DNA of 64,000 nt. Origin: Orychophragmus violaceus (Eukaryota > Streptophyta > Magnoliopsida > Brassicales > Brassicaceae). The DNA lies in contig CM058232.1 of assembly GCA_030180135.1 (NCBI GenBank), positions 61,339,330 through 61,403,329 of the forward strand, read 5' to 3'. The position numbers and the translations under genes were made by a program. Every line of letters begins with the position of its first letter. The stretch's first letter is position 1. The notes below the pieces were generated by a model, which was not told where the DNA came from, did not search any database, and was given only the letters and a program-made list of their open reading frames with translations. Below, piece after piece: positions 46,981 to 58,159 of the stretch.

Positions 46981-49100
46981 CATAAATTGTTTATCTACCA
47001 ACATAAGGCACTGAATATTTTCTCTCATGAATTCTCAAACAGTATCTAGGGATAAATTGTTTTGTTTTTTTTAAAAGAAATATTGTTATCCTAAACTGGA
47101 AAAGGTTTTGTTGTTTTTAACACACAAAGTTTTTGTTGTTATTTCTCTAATTTGCGAGTAAAAAACATATTTGCATGTATTAGTATTTTGATAGTATATG
47201 GTCGAGGGAGGTCTTTTTCTTTTGGGCCATGATATAAGATTGGAAATCACTTATTCATGGAAGATGAAAAGTTGTATTTGAGCAACTCTCTTGTTGCAGT
47301 GAGCTTGATTGACTCTCTCAATCCAAGAAAAACTATATGAATCACTCAAAATAGTCTGAATTGAAACTCCTAAGAGTATGGTGAATCACTCACTAAAATC
47401 TAAGAAGGAAAAACTCTCTCATAGAACAAACACTTTGAAAAGAAGAAAATATTTAGATTAGTTCCGAAAAAATTGAAAGATGTCTTGTATGAAGGACGAA
47501 ATTAGATTTATATAGAGGTCTTACATGAGTAAGCTAACATTCTAAAACACAGAAATAAACAATAGGAAATCATAGAATTGAATATAAACTAGTTGTTGGA
47601 CCATTATGAACATATCATGTAAAAATAAGGATTGTGAGTTCGGCTTGAGTCTTGATAGCCTTAGATAGAATTTAGAGTGTCTAGGTACATATTGGTTAAT
47701 ATGATAGGTCATCAATTTGTAGCCAATATTCTGGAAAAGTAGCTGTTTGGAAAGTTATGGCTCCATGTGTGAACACATCCGCATAAGGAAAGTATACAAG
47801 GAAGAGGATCGTCATGATTATGTGGTTTCTGGTGTATGGGAAGATACTATCCAATTCTCTTGGATGGTTTAGTGTCTCTATTGATTTTTTTTAATGTATC
47901 TTATGGTCACCAAAATATGTTTTGCAAGTGATTAAACTCGTGAGATTCTAAATAATTCAAGCCGAGGATCACATGTTTTAGAAGTTGCATAACTCCTTTG
48001 TCTGAACTCCATTTGGTATGATCCAACTTCCTATGATTCTATGATGAATCAATATTCCAGAACAAGTCGGTTTTTGCTTGGTTTGTCCTGGTTGAGCCGA
48101 AATGATTCAATTAGTCATTGTATGTTTCCATCAATTCCATTGGAAGTCTTCTGTATTGATCTTGAATATCTTCTTCATGTGGAAAGGTTTTGAAAACAAT
48201 ACACTTCATGTGACTCCTTGATGAGTTGTGATCTTGGAACATGTTGGTTTTGTCTTAAATTCTCATGTTTAGGTTTATATGCTCCAAGAAATGAACATAT
48301 GTCTCTGGTGTGCTTAAGTTGGTTTTCTCTGGGTATCAACTGATTGGTGTTTCTCCACACTCCTTGGTTGATGATGACTTGATTTCCTCATCATACTCTC
48401 CATATTGAAAAGGTTTCAACCTTGAAACTATATAACGTGTACCAAGAGAAATAAAATAATCTTTTATTCTCTTTTGTGAGCTTAGGGTCTTACCTTGATG
48501 TATCTACTGTTTGGTGATGAGTGGAGTGTTTGGGGGTTTTCCTCTGAGCAGGTAAGTCAAAATCACTCCTCTGCTCTGGCCGGGTGCTTTGCTGTTCTTC
48601 TTAGACTGAATCTTGTTTGTCACTCCTCTCCTTTGGTAGAGTAGGTGTTGGCCATCTTTGGATTATATTCTCCTTGATGCAGCAACAAATGATTTTCTGA
48701 TGGAGCTTCTTTAAAGTTTAACTTTTTAGTTTCTCCAATGATCTCAACTCTATGGACAAGAAACAAGTGCACCATGTGTTCTTTACAAAAATGTATACCT
48801 GTGAATCCTTATGTCCTAGTTGTATCTAATCTTTTTACTAATTGCAGTCTCGTGTTAAGAGTTGTAGCTATGAAGCTATCACTTTCCTCAGGTCTAATAA
48901 TACGATTAGTTCAACATTTGAATCTTTAGAAACAAACATAGAGAATAATGACTTATCTGAGGAAGACACTTAGTGTTTTTAGCATTCGTTTTGGTGGGGC
49001 GAATTGATGCATGATCTTGGGGCTTCTCCTTGATGCATCCTCTGTTCTACTTTTTTGATACCTGAAACTACTCCTAATAGCAAGTGCATCATATCTGGAT
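46981..49100. other. decayed gypsy internal or LTR sequence, no clear gene
   Basis: AT-rich. Short minus-strand frames (e.g. 48360-48175) read like degraded retroelement sequence continuing from the gag at 49102-54400. No LTR pair, protease or RT motif could be recognised. Confidence 0.35.
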
Positions 49101-50845
49101 TTTAAATTGTATAGTTAGGCATTGAAATATTCAAACTGACAAGAATGTTGTTAGCTAATTGAAACTTGGTCTGCTCTTTGCTTTCTTGAACCCCTTCTTT
49201 CTCCTTTGGGCAAGTCTGGTGCCTAACCTTATTTTCTTCATCTCTACTTGTAGATTTCTCTTCTTCTCCTATTTTTGGATCGAAATTCTTTGGAAAATAA
49301 AAGTACATAAATATATAACTAGGAAACAAAAGATTAGAAGGAGATAAACTATCACTTTCTGTTTCCTCTTTTAGTGAAATCTCTTTCAACAACTTCTTAA
49401 TGGGAAAGTTTTCAGCAAAACGCCCTCTATTATGGCACTTATAGCATGTTGGTCCTTTAATTCTTAAACTATTATGAGTTGCTACTGCCGGTTCACTCAA
49501 GGTTTTTATTTTGGTCTTAGATTCATCAAAGACTAGTTTTCGTAAATATGTACATACCTAACCAAAACTCTTTCTGAGTTTTGTTTCTTGTAAAGCCAAG
49601 GCTTGTGAGGCTGTTGTGTACTCTGGTGGTGTATCATGGCATTCAGGTCTCAGTCTGGAATAGGTTAATCTATGACCTTCTTCTACTGTCGTGTTCTTCT
49701 TGTTGTGATTCAAACCTGCATTTTCAACATTTGGCAAAGACAAGCACATTAATCTTGAATGGAAATTTCAAAGATGAATTGTAATGAGCACACTTTTAAG
49801 CTTGGTGAATTCAGTTTCATTTCAATTGATGTTAAATCAGTAACAAGTTTTACAGGACATGCAACAGAAAAATAACCTCTCTTATGACATCTATAGCATA
49901 TTGGACGTGATTTAAGAGAGATTAAGTTCTTACTTTGGGGTTTTCCTTGCTGCTTACAGTTTGGTACTTAATTATGTGTAAGAGTTGCAGTTGGTGGATT
50001 CTTTTGTATATGGTGCTGCTTAGGCTGAGCTAAGTGTGGCTGAGTTCTGATCAACACTCTATTTGGTTGTCTCTGAGTTTGGTGCTTCTTCACAAACTCT
50101 TTATACATTCAGTATTTACGTTCTCCCCAATCTAACACTAGACTGAGGGTGCGAGGGCTTTCCTTTAACCACTAAGTATAGGTTGTTCCTACTAGGCCTT
50201 ATTTCATGTGACAACTTTTTGTCCTTGGGAATGTTGTTGTTGTGTAGCCACTACTTCATATTGGCTTCCCATTGGAGGTAAGCCTCAAGAATCTTGCGAT
50301 GACTTGAAATTATTAAGGAGTTATTTTGATAAATACCTATTGTTCTAGTTTGTTTCTTTGTCCGACCATGGTGGTGCAAGCTATTGGATTCAGAACAAAG
50401 AGGCACTACAAAAATAAGGGCCATTGATAGCACTTTACGATAGCACGGTTTTTACAAGTGCTATAAAAAATGATTTTTCGATTTTGATTACTATATTATA
50501 GCATTCAAATAATGCTATGTCAAATTTTCATTAAGCGGGAACAAAAATTAACCTTTGGAGCCTAAATTTAGTCACGAGCGCCAAAAACCTAACAAATTTG
50601 ATTAAGCGGGAATAAAAATCTCTTTAACTTTTTTTACTTCTTTCACTAAACATGATTCTCACTAGTCTCTCTCATCTCTTCTTTTTTTTTGACAACTTTT
50701 TTTTTTGACTTCTCTCTCATCTCTTCTCCAGACTCACAAAGTATCCAGAAGATTTCCTAAAAAAACCTTGACTTCATCTCTAGCTTCATCTTCCCTTCCC
50801 GATTCAAAATTCTGAAATCAGATTGTCTTAGGGTTTCTCGGCCCA

Positions 50846-51185
50846 TGTCCACCAAGAACTCTGTGATGGTTCTCGAAGATGAAATTTATGCTGCTGAAGG
50901 TTCGAATTTTAGATCCCTTTTTCTACTTCTCTCTGAATGCTCCCATATCGATAGATTTTTCCTTTCTCCCCTTTGACCTCCCTGCGCTTCGATTGTGGTG
51001 TGTGTGTGTGTGTGTGTGTATTAATACCGTCTTTGTTGCAGCCGTCGGATCTGCTTTTGCTCTCTAGGGTTTTCCCGGGATCTCCATGGAGCTAATTCGA
51101 AAGAGGAGTTTCTGAAAGGGGTTTGTGTTGAGAAAGGTACGAGACAAGTTTACGGTTTGGTGAAGGAGATGAAGAATCAATGGTA
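50846..51185 (+). other. unassigned exon-like segments in Pack-CACTA-1
   Basis: An ATG at 50846 opens MSTKNSVMVLEDEIYAAEG, followed by a GTTCGAAT possible donor. A second stretch near 51105-51180 reads KGVCVEKGTRQVYGLVKEMK. Both look like protein-coding sequence of host origin, but I do not recognise the genes. A (GT)n run at about 50999-51019 separates them. Confidence 0.4.
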
Positions 51186-51347
51186 ATAACTGATAGTCAA
51201 ATTGAAAATCTTTAGTTGCTTTCACATCTCCTGGCTTAGGCTTTATGATTGTAATCATTCATAGAAAGAAAATCCATGTTTAATCCTTACATGATTTCAA
51301 CATGACTCATGAGTACTGATTCTCTTTCTTCATCCATGTTATTACAG

Positions 51348-51406
51348 TCTCGGCCATTTGGAGTTTCTCTTCTCATTACTGGTCATGATGAAAACGGACC
51401 GAGCTT
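51348..51406 (+). pseudogene. PAE: captured 20S proteasome alpha-5 exon piece, copy 1
   Basis: After a TTACAG acceptor the frame reads SRPFGVSLLITGHDENGPSL and ends at a GTAAGT donor (51407). This is the conserved beta-strand region of proteasome subunit alpha type-5 (PAE1/PAE2 in Arabidopsis). Only 20 residues are present, so no subunit can be made. The intron behind it is repeated with the second copy up to about 51457. Confidence 0.85.
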
Positions 51407-51764
51407 GTAAGTATTTATTCACTAAAAAAGCTTCTTCTACTGATATGATTCACTTGTGGGAAATTTATTCACCGTTTGACACAACTCCAGAGGTTTGTCT
51501 TAATGATTCCTCTAAATGGGTAGAAACAAAAAAAAAAAACCTGTTTTAACTGAAGAGTTTTGATTATAGATTTGCTTATAGTGTGGCTTTGACTCAGTTT
51601 TGTAGGTGAAGAAAGCACAACAGAGAGAGATCAAGGGACTCTTCAGTTTGTAGGATAATTAGTAGAAATAGAGCTGGTTGATTCTGGCCTGGAATCCTTA
51701 CCTCGCACTTGACCACCCTTGGGTGAAGTCTAGACCACTCTTTGTGTTTGTTGCAGCCGGTGTC

Positions 51765-51978
51765 ATGGCTACCGTCTTGCACTCCGAGTCGAGGCGCTTG
51801 TACTCATGGTGGTGGGATAGTCACATTCCCAAAAAACTCTAAATGGATCCAACAGAATCTTGTAGGTTCCTCTATATATATGTTCTATAGTGCTGTTGTT
51901 GTGTTCCTTTGTATTGTTTACGGTTATTTGACAGGAAATGAATTGAACTTTGCATTGTGCAGATATGGATTCGAAAGT
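51765..51978 (+). pseudogene. NET1A: captured NET1A fragment (NAB domain start)
   Basis: From ATG 51765 the protein reads MATVLHSESRRLYSWWWDSH and, after an extra A in a poly(A) run near 51831 that shifts the frame, PKNSKWIQQNL (to 51861). After a roughly 100-bp intron the next exon starts DMDSKV (51962-51978). This is the beginning of the NET actin-binding (NAB/KIP1-like) domain of NETWORKED 1A, a plant actin-membrane adaptor. The fragment breaks off after DMDSKV and joins proteasome alpha-5 sequence in a different frame. Not functional as NET1A. Confidence 0.9.
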
Positions 51979-52013
51979 CTCATTGCTGGTCATGATGAAA
52001 ACGGACCGAGCTT
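51979..52013 (+). pseudogene. PAE: captured 20S proteasome alpha-5 exon piece, copy 2
   Basis: Reads LIAGHDENGPSL and ends at the same GTAAGT donor as copy 1. It keeps the alanine usual in the host protein where copy 1 has threonine. Its left end is fused directly to the NET1A exon at about 51978, with reading frames out of register. Confidence 0.85.
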
Positions 52014-52066
52014 GTAAGTATTTATTCACTAAAAAAAGCTTCTTCTACTGATATGATTCACTTGTA

Positions 52067-52254
52067 GCTGTACTAGTGAACAAGCAAGCAATTTTTGCTG
52101 GAGACTCTGAGCTCCAACAGCTCCTACGTATTTTAAAGTAAGGCTCTGTGTTCTTCTGCACATTTATCCAGCCCACAAACATGACATCTGCTTATACTCT
52201 GCTTGCTTTGTTTCTTTCTCTACTGTGAAATTCAGGTTACTTGGAACACCAAAC
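52067..52254 (+). pseudogene. CDKB2: captured CDKB2 fragment (two exons)
   Basis: Exon 52067-52137 reads AVLVNKQAIFAGDSELQQLL then RILK with a GTAAGG donor. After a 98-bp intron with a TTCAG acceptor, exon 52236-52254 continues LLGTPN. This is the kinase C-lobe segment of plant B-type cyclin-dependent kinases (QAIFxGDSELQQLL, then GTPNE). Codon phase is preserved across the intron. The sequence then switches to unassigned coding-like DNA (ELIQDNSSQNVIQEKESDLP, to about 52343). Confidence 0.85.
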
Positions 52255-52513
52255 GTTGGGAGCTAATTCAAGATAATTCTTCTCAAAATGTTATCCAAGA
52301 GAAGGAGAGTGATCTGCCTGATTCTACTCCTTTATCTGAGATGTAAGTGAAACGTTCATGATTTGAATTACCCACGACTTTTAACTTGGCTTAAGCTTGG
52401 CACCTCTTTAGTCTTGAGATTTTGCTTTTATATGCAGACTGCGAATGCAGAAAGCCAAGAAGAGCAAAAATGCGTCTGTGAATGTGGAACTGAGTAGTTC
52501 TTCAGACGTCAGG
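52255..52513 (+). other. unassigned exon-like segments after CDKB2 piece
   Basis: 52259-52340 reads LIQDNSSQNVIQEKESDLPD then STPLSEM with a GTAAGTG donor; 52439-52513, after an ATGCAG acceptor, reads LRMQKAKKSKNASVNVELSS and ends SSDVR at a GTGTGT possible donor. Acidic and basic stretches suggest a host regulatory protein. Gene of origin not recognised. Confidence 0.4.
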
Positions 52514-53135
52514 TGTGTAATTCTAATTTTACAGTAACTCTTGGGATCATCTTTGCATGCTTTTTATCCTTCAAGTTGATCACAAATTTAGTATTTCATA
52601 TTCTCTTTGAGAGTTTGAATAATAAGTCCGCATCCTATTGTTTGATGTCATTGCTCTGAGAATTGAGTTTTATTTGTTTAATATCCTTAATGACAAGCTG
52701 TTTTCTCCGAGCATCAGTTTATTTATTTATTTAATAGTATCATTGCCCATAACTGCCTAGCATCAGTAGCTTTGCCTCTGTCCACTGTATGCAGTCCTTA
52801 ATGAACTGTTGCGATCACTTGTGCTTCACCACATTGATTATAAAATTAGTATCTTCGATTTCTTTTTGAGAATTCTGAGTGAGGAGTGTCTATCTGATTA
52901 TATATTGACATTACTGATACTGTTTCCCATATATGTATGTTCCTAGTATCAGTAGCTTTCTCACTGTCTGTTACATGCATTCCATGATGAAATGTTGGAT
53001 ACTTAGTGCGTGCCTTGTTTCTTTCAAGTTGATCACTGACGTAGTACTTCAACTATCATTGCTCTAAAGTTTCTTTTTAAAATATCCTTTATGGCTTATT
53101 GTATCTAATATTTGCTTGAAACGTTGGTTTTGCAG

Positions 53136-53213
53136 ATACATTCAGCTGCTACTATCTTGGACAAAAACAACTTGGTTAAGTATGACAGGAAAAGTGGATA
53201 CTTCCAAGTTACA
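53136..53213 (+). pseudogene. BRR2: captured BRR2 helicase exon piece
   Basis: After a TTTTGCAG acceptor the frame reads IHSAATILDKNNLVKYDRKS followed by GYFQVT, a highly conserved winged-helix segment of the U5 snRNP helicase Brr2. Native proteins continue DLGRIASYYY; here the sequence switches at about 53214 to unassigned DNA (one frame: SEVSIVFVEEKKISE). Only 26 codons are present. Confidence 0.85.
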
Positions 53214-53329
53214 TTCAGAGGTTTCAATCGTCTTTGTGGAGGAGAAGAAGATCTCTGAGGTACACCAACAATCCAAGCACATGTTCTTTTGCTCTTTTGC
53301 TCTTTTGTCTAGATGATTATGGTGGGTGT

Positions 53330-53478
53330 ATGATGATTATGATGATTATGGTGTGTGTCTTGTGGTGAAGTTGTTGCTGCAGCTAAGTTCGAGGAACTTT
53401 ACCGCTCAAGTTGGGCTATGGATCACTGTGTCAATGATGGGGAAGTCACAAGAATCAAGCTTGGCAATTTCTCTGGTA
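53330..53478 (+). pseudogene. XTH9: captured XTH9 exon 1 piece
   Basis: A Met/Ile-rich signal-peptide start (MIMMIMV, 53330 on) leads, after a small frameshift, to SCGEVVAAAKFEELYRSSWA and MDHCVNDGEVTRIKLGNFSG. This matches the N-terminus of xyloglucan endotransglucosylase/hydrolase 9, a secreted cell-wall enzyme. The catalytic EIDFE region is absent and the sequence diverges after NFSG. Confidence 0.8.
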
Positions 53479-54400
53479 CAAACAAAGGAAATGCTTTCTA
53501 TGCTAAGAGGAGATTTGTAATGTTTTTTTGCCTTAGTTTTTGATTTTTAAATGTTTGTGTAAGACATTTTGATTTATTAATGAAAGTTTAAAATATTAAA
53601 TCTATTTCTTTTTGTACAAATATAAAACAGAAAATATATTATAAAATATAAAATAATCATAATTGTCAATTATTATAATAATATTATGATAAATAAAAAA
53701 AGCTATTAGGGCATTAAAACAAAGCTATAACATATATTTCAATGGCAAACAAAACTAAAGCTATGATAAGATAACCAAATAATAGCATGAACAAACAATG
53801 CTATAATATATGTAAATTATTATAGCACATACAAAAACGCTATCGTATCTGGTCTACCTATTATAGCTGGGGCAGACATAGCATTATCACAAACGCCATC
53901 ATATACATACGATGGCGTTTTTCGTGTGCTAAGAATAGAGCTTTTTCTTGTAGTGAGGTGTTAATGCGCCCTCTCTTCTTTTTATGGCGGAATGTTGGAA
54001 TCCAATGAAAGAGTCTTCATAGGACCCCTCAAAAGTCTCTTCTCCATAAGAAACCTCTTCATTATCTTATGCATATTCCTCCTGATAGTAACTTGGACTC
54101 GGCTGGTTCCATATTGAAGTTTTAGTGTGAAGCTCATTGTGGTGTGGCTCGGTTTTGTTAGGGTAGTGGTCTGGGGGTTCATGGTTAAACCCTTCACCAT
54201 CTGTCTCCTTTCCAGACTCACAATTAGCACAACCATCTCTTGACCATGGTGGAGACTCATAGTCAGACTCTTCATCGGAATAGGCTAAACTTTCTTCTTC
54301 TTCATTCCATTGATCTTCATCATTGTAATAAGGCTCTTTTTCCTTTGAATCTCTCATGGCTGCTTGGTATGCAGCTCTTTAGGCTTCAATCACGAAATGT

Positions 54401-54648
54401 CAAAGGAAAAGATGACTCGTAATCAAATTTTGCAAGAAAAGGAAAGAAGAATAAGTAGAGAAAAAGAAAAATCGGTTTTATACTTTTTTTACTAATGGAA
54501 AACTTTCAAAATTCAAATTTTACAAACTAAATAAGTAAAAAAACTTATTTTGGGGTTCTAGAATAAGAAAAAAAAAACCGAATCAAGGTAAAAATTTAGT
54601 TTCTTTTTGTTAAAAGAACTAAATCAAACATGTTTGGCTTCCAAGTGG
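54401..54648. other. AT-rich DNA upstream of gypsy gag
   Basis: No gene. Probably leader of the decayed gypsy element; no primer site recognised. Confidence 0.35.
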
Positions 54649-55355
54649 TAGGTCTGGGCAGGGAGCGGATATCCGAAAAATCTTGGTATTTATGATCCGT
54701 TTTACTCCGACCAAATATCTGAATTTATTATTTACTTTGATCCGAAAGAATTTGGATATCCAGAAATAAAAATATCCAAAATTGTTTTATATATTCGTTA
54801 TCCACTTTGAAATTATAATAATAATACATAATATTAGAAATTAGATAAATATAACATTAAAATAAATTGGTGTTTAACAACATGCCGTCAAAATAAGTTG
54901 GAAAGCTATATTTAGTTGATATTATTGATCACAACAACATTAAAAACATGATCATACTAACACAAGTTTAAAACAATTCAATAACTTTTTATGGTAGATC
55001 TTTTCTAAATCGTTGCGCAAAAGCCTTTTTTTTTTTACAAAAAGCCAAATATATATTTCAATCTATAAACATAAAAAAGATTTAAGTCGAGCAAAATACA
55101 AAAATTCAAACCAAACTATAAACTTAGCAAAGTTATTAACCAAACCTAAATGGAGAATCAATTTAGTAAATCATATTCAGGCCCTATATCAAGAGATTAT
55201 CTTTCTTTCTATTGTACAAAACATAAACACATATCATAATATATATAGAAAGATCGGAGCAGATATTTGATTTTTATGGATATTCGGTTTTTTCGAATCT
55301 TATCGAAGCGAATATTAAATCGAATCGGATTTAACGAATATTTTGCTCAGACCTA
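54649..55355. mobile_element. hAT-type non-autonomous element 3
   Basis: 707 bp with ends TAGGTCTGGGCA and TGCTCAGACCTA and the exact 8-bp duplication CCAAGTGG (54641-54648 and 55356-55363). The interior is AT-rich with ATCCGAAA/TTCGGAT-type inverted motifs near both ends. It carries no transposase. It sits about 320 bp upstream of the FT-like start codon. Confidence 0.9.
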
Positions 55356-55559
55356 CCAAGTGGATGAGATATAATTTGGAATATAATCAGTCGAGATATT
55401 AAGTGGTTAGTGGTGGCTTGGATGAATACCACAAACAGAAAAAATAAATATGAAATAATAAGACAATACTATGTGATGTACGTAGAATTAGTTTAAGATT
55501 CTCGACATCATTAGACAAGAAAAAGATTGTAGTGGTGAATTCACCGACCCGAGTTATTT

Positions 55560-55671
55560 CAACTCCCAAGACACTATATATATCAGTTACAAGTAGAGGG
55601 TTAGTTCATAAGATACGAAGAAACAAACAAAAGAAAATAATTCAGAAACCACCAGTTTGTTTTAGTCAAGG
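55560..55671 (+). promoter_or_regulatory. putative promoter and 5' UTR of the FT-like gene
   Basis: TATATATAT at 55575-55583 lies about 90 bp upstream of the ATG, and an A-rich purine leader (AAACAAACAAAAGAAAATAA) precedes the start. Only about 310 bp separate the ATG from the hAT element upstream, so distal regulatory DNA has been displaced or replaced. Confidence 0.5.
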
Positions 55672-57609
55672 ATGTCTTTAAATATTAGAGATCCTCTTGT
55701 GGTAGGGGGAGTTGTAGGAGACGTTCTTGAAAGTTTCACAAGATCAATTGATCTAAGGGTTACTTATGGCCAAAGAGAGGTGACAAATGGGTTGGATCTA
55801 AGGCCTTCTCAAGTTCTCAATAAGCCAAGAGTTGAGATTGGTGGAGAAGACCTAAGGAACTTCTACACTTTGGTTCTTATACTAAATCTCTTTGGTCTCA
55901 TTTCGTCATGATTGCTTCATTGCTCTTCTTCTTTCTACGAATATACCTTGGCCATGCAGAACCACAAGGAGACCTTTTGTTAAATCTTTCTTTTGTTCTA
56001 TTTTCTTACGATTTATTGGTTTTACTTCTAGATACCCATATCAAGAAGTATTTTACTTTTTTCACTGTTTACCATGAAGATGAACCCATGAAACGTTTCA
56101 TATATTCTACCACAATTTCCCTTCCTCTTTGGTCTATTACTTAAATCCCAGATGTTTTTTACATAAACATTTTGCATTATTGTGCTTTTATTTGGGGTAA
56201 GAATCTTGGGGCTTTTCTTTGTTCCTCCCAAAATACTTTTAAAAAAGCTTACAAAATATCTGGGTTCGAATATGAAAAATATAATAATAAAAAGAAAATG
56301 TATGGGGTCACTTAAAAATATATATATTTGATCTCTGTTGTGGTGTATTGATGACTGTTTGGATATGTATATTCAAACCAGTCTTTTATATTGCAATATG
56401 TAGACATGTAGCTACGACCTACCTTTTTCTATTCAGGTTTTCACTTCTTTCTTGTGTTATCTCATTTCTCAACCTTAACAAAAACAAAGATACTCTTTAT
56501 CAATTTGAGAATGATAATCAAATATTTTCATTCTTCTTCGTCTTATTTGTAACGGATTTTAGTGTTGATGGGGTTTAATGAAGGTTATGGTGGATCCAGA
56601 TGTTCCAAGTCCTAGCAATCCTCACCTCCGAGAATATCTCCACTGGTTTGTACAATAGATCACCTCTTTTATTCACCTTTACTTATACTCAAAACATGTT
56701 TGCTTCAATCAGATACAAATATATACACTCAATCAGATTTAAGAAAGCGGTTGTTCCTAACAAAGCCCATACACCAAGGATAAACTGAAGAGATTTAAAA
56801 AACTTTAGATGTGCTATATATATATATAAGATATGTATATATGTTTTTAACAGATTACACATTTATTCTATTGAAGTATAGGACAAACTTGTACTAAAGT
56901 TTGGTTTTCCACTTTAATGTTGTTTGTACGAACATTTTTAGCCTGATGACGTATCTTTGTGACCTGAAGTGGGTAGGACTAGGTTTCCTGTTATATCACA
57001 GCTACTACACAACACATCTGACATCTCTTTTCTTAGTCGATCCATTTATTTATTTTTATGTATAGCCTCACGTTTATATATGCATGCACCATAATGTTAA
57101 TGTAAGTTTTGGAGTCACTTACACCGAAAATCTATTGGTTTAAAATTACAATAGACTAAGGATCTCATTAGCAGCGATAGTCTATTAATTACGTTATTAT
57201 CTTTTGTATGAATCTTAAGTTTAGGTGCAATATCTTAAAAATCTATATGGGTACTCTTATTACAGGTTGGTGACTGATATCCCTGCGACAACTGGAACAA
57301 ACTTTGGTGAGTTTTATTCTATAGATTGATCGCTAGGTGGTCGATAGAACGAATTCACATGTGTTTGATGATTGTTTTCCAGGCAATGAGATTGTGTCTT
57401 ACGAGTGTCCAAGGCCCACCTCGGGAATTCATCGTATCGTGCTGGTATTGTTCCGACAGCTCGGTAGGCAAACAGTGTATGAACCAGGGTGGCGCCAACA
57501 ATTCAACACTCGTGAGTTTGCTGCGCTATACAATCTCGGCCTTCCCGTTGCTGCGGTTTTCTTTAATTGTCAGAGGGAGAGTGGCTGCGGAGGACGAAGA
57601 AGCCGCTAG
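55672..57609 (+). CDS. FT/TSF-like: FT/TSF-like florigen (PEBP family), four exons
   Basis: Exons 55672-55872, 56584-56645, 57266-57306 and 57383-57609 (201, 62, 41, 227 bp) reproduce the FT gene structure and give 176 residues. In the family, leaf-made FT moves to the shoot apex and, with FD and 14-3-3 proteins, triggers flowering. Retained FT-type residues: Y85 (REYLHW), E109, W138, Q140, N152 and the DPD and GIHR pocket motifs. The sequence mixes TSF-like (MSL start, GIHRIVLVLFRQ, WRQQF) and FT-like (NPHLREYL, QRESGCGGRR) traits. Unusual: D20E/P21S (VLESF) and A135E (YEPGW). All introns have GT/AG ends. A hAT element upstream and a CACTA element downstream lie within about 350 bp. Confidence 0.92.
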
Positions 57610-57952
57610 TGAGATTTATGCATCTATAGTATGATAAGAAGCATTTTATGATACGAGTAATAGTGAACGGTGATGATGACTATAGTAGTTTGTATTAAAT
57701 AAATCCGTTGGGGAGAAAGAAAAGAGTGTTTTTACTTCTGGTGTGTGATGCAGTATTTTATATCATTATACATGAAATAAAGGTGTTATATAGCTATGTT
57801 AGATATATTTCATTTATTTTGATGCAACGGTACCTTTCGGAAAAAGAGGGAGTACAAAACAGTCAATGGCACTGGAATCTGTTCTACTTTTGAGTTCATC
57901 TTGATGATCATATAATACATATTTTATGTAGTTAGGGGCTGTTCGTTGGATC
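57610..57952. other. 3' flank of FT-like gene
   Basis: AATAAA-type signals at about 57698 and 57774 may serve polyadenylation. The last bases before the CACTA element (TAGGGGCTGTTCGTTGGATC) resemble a hAT terminus that continues after 61331, so the CACTA may sit inside an older hAT element. Confidence 0.4.
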
Positions 57953-58159
57953 CACTACAAGAAATTGAGGTATTTATAGCAGTAGAAGATAGCGTTTTAT
58001 GCTTTTCTGCTATAATTGACATACTCCTTAATTTTAGATAGCGTTTGCAAAAAAAGAACGCTATATTTGGTTGATCCGATTTTAATTCTGGGAACGCTAT
58101 TTTGGAAACATAGTATACATAGCACTCGTTAATTTTAAAACGCTATGTATAATAGTGAC

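Larger units (their letters stand above)
51372..52065 (+). repeat. direct repeat of about 86 bp, 607 bp apart
   Basis: 51372-51457 and 51979-52065 share the proteasome exon end, its GTAAGT donor and the following intron (TATTTATTCACTAAAAAA ... GATTCACTTGT) with very few changes. The NET1A fragment lies between them. Confidence 0.9.
50404..53955 (+). mobile_element. Pack-CACTA-1: CACTA element carrying host gene fragments
   Basis: 3552 bp from CACTACAAAAATAAGG to CTTTTTCTTGTAGTG with 3-bp AGG duplications (50401-50403 and 53956-53958). Subterminal zones hold repeated GCTATxATAGC-like motifs (50420-50520 and 53700-53950). There is no transposase. The interior holds exon-and-intron pieces, all on the plus strand, readable as NET1A, proteasome alpha-5 (twice), CDKB2, BRR2 helicase and XTH9, plus several unassigned exon-like segments. 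Their retained intron borders show capture at DNA level. It inserted into an old gypsy gag. Confidence 0.9.
49102..54400 (-). pseudogene. gypsy Gag pseudogene, split by Pack-CACTA-1
   Basis: The N-terminal part lies at about 54357-53960 (acidic: NDEDQWNEEEESLAYSDEES, then YGEETFEGSYEDSFIGFQ). After the CACTA element the frame resumes at 50400 with a Gag core (LEAYLQWEANMK, stop, WLHNNNIPKDKKLSHE). Two zinc knuckles follow: CYRCHKRGYFSVAC (about 49925-49860) and CYKCHNRGRFAENF (about 49460-49400, last Cys lost). This is the layout of Ty3/gypsy chromovirus-like Gag. Stops and frameshifts are numerous. The CACTA target duplication AGG on both sides fixes the order of events. Confidence 0.7.
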
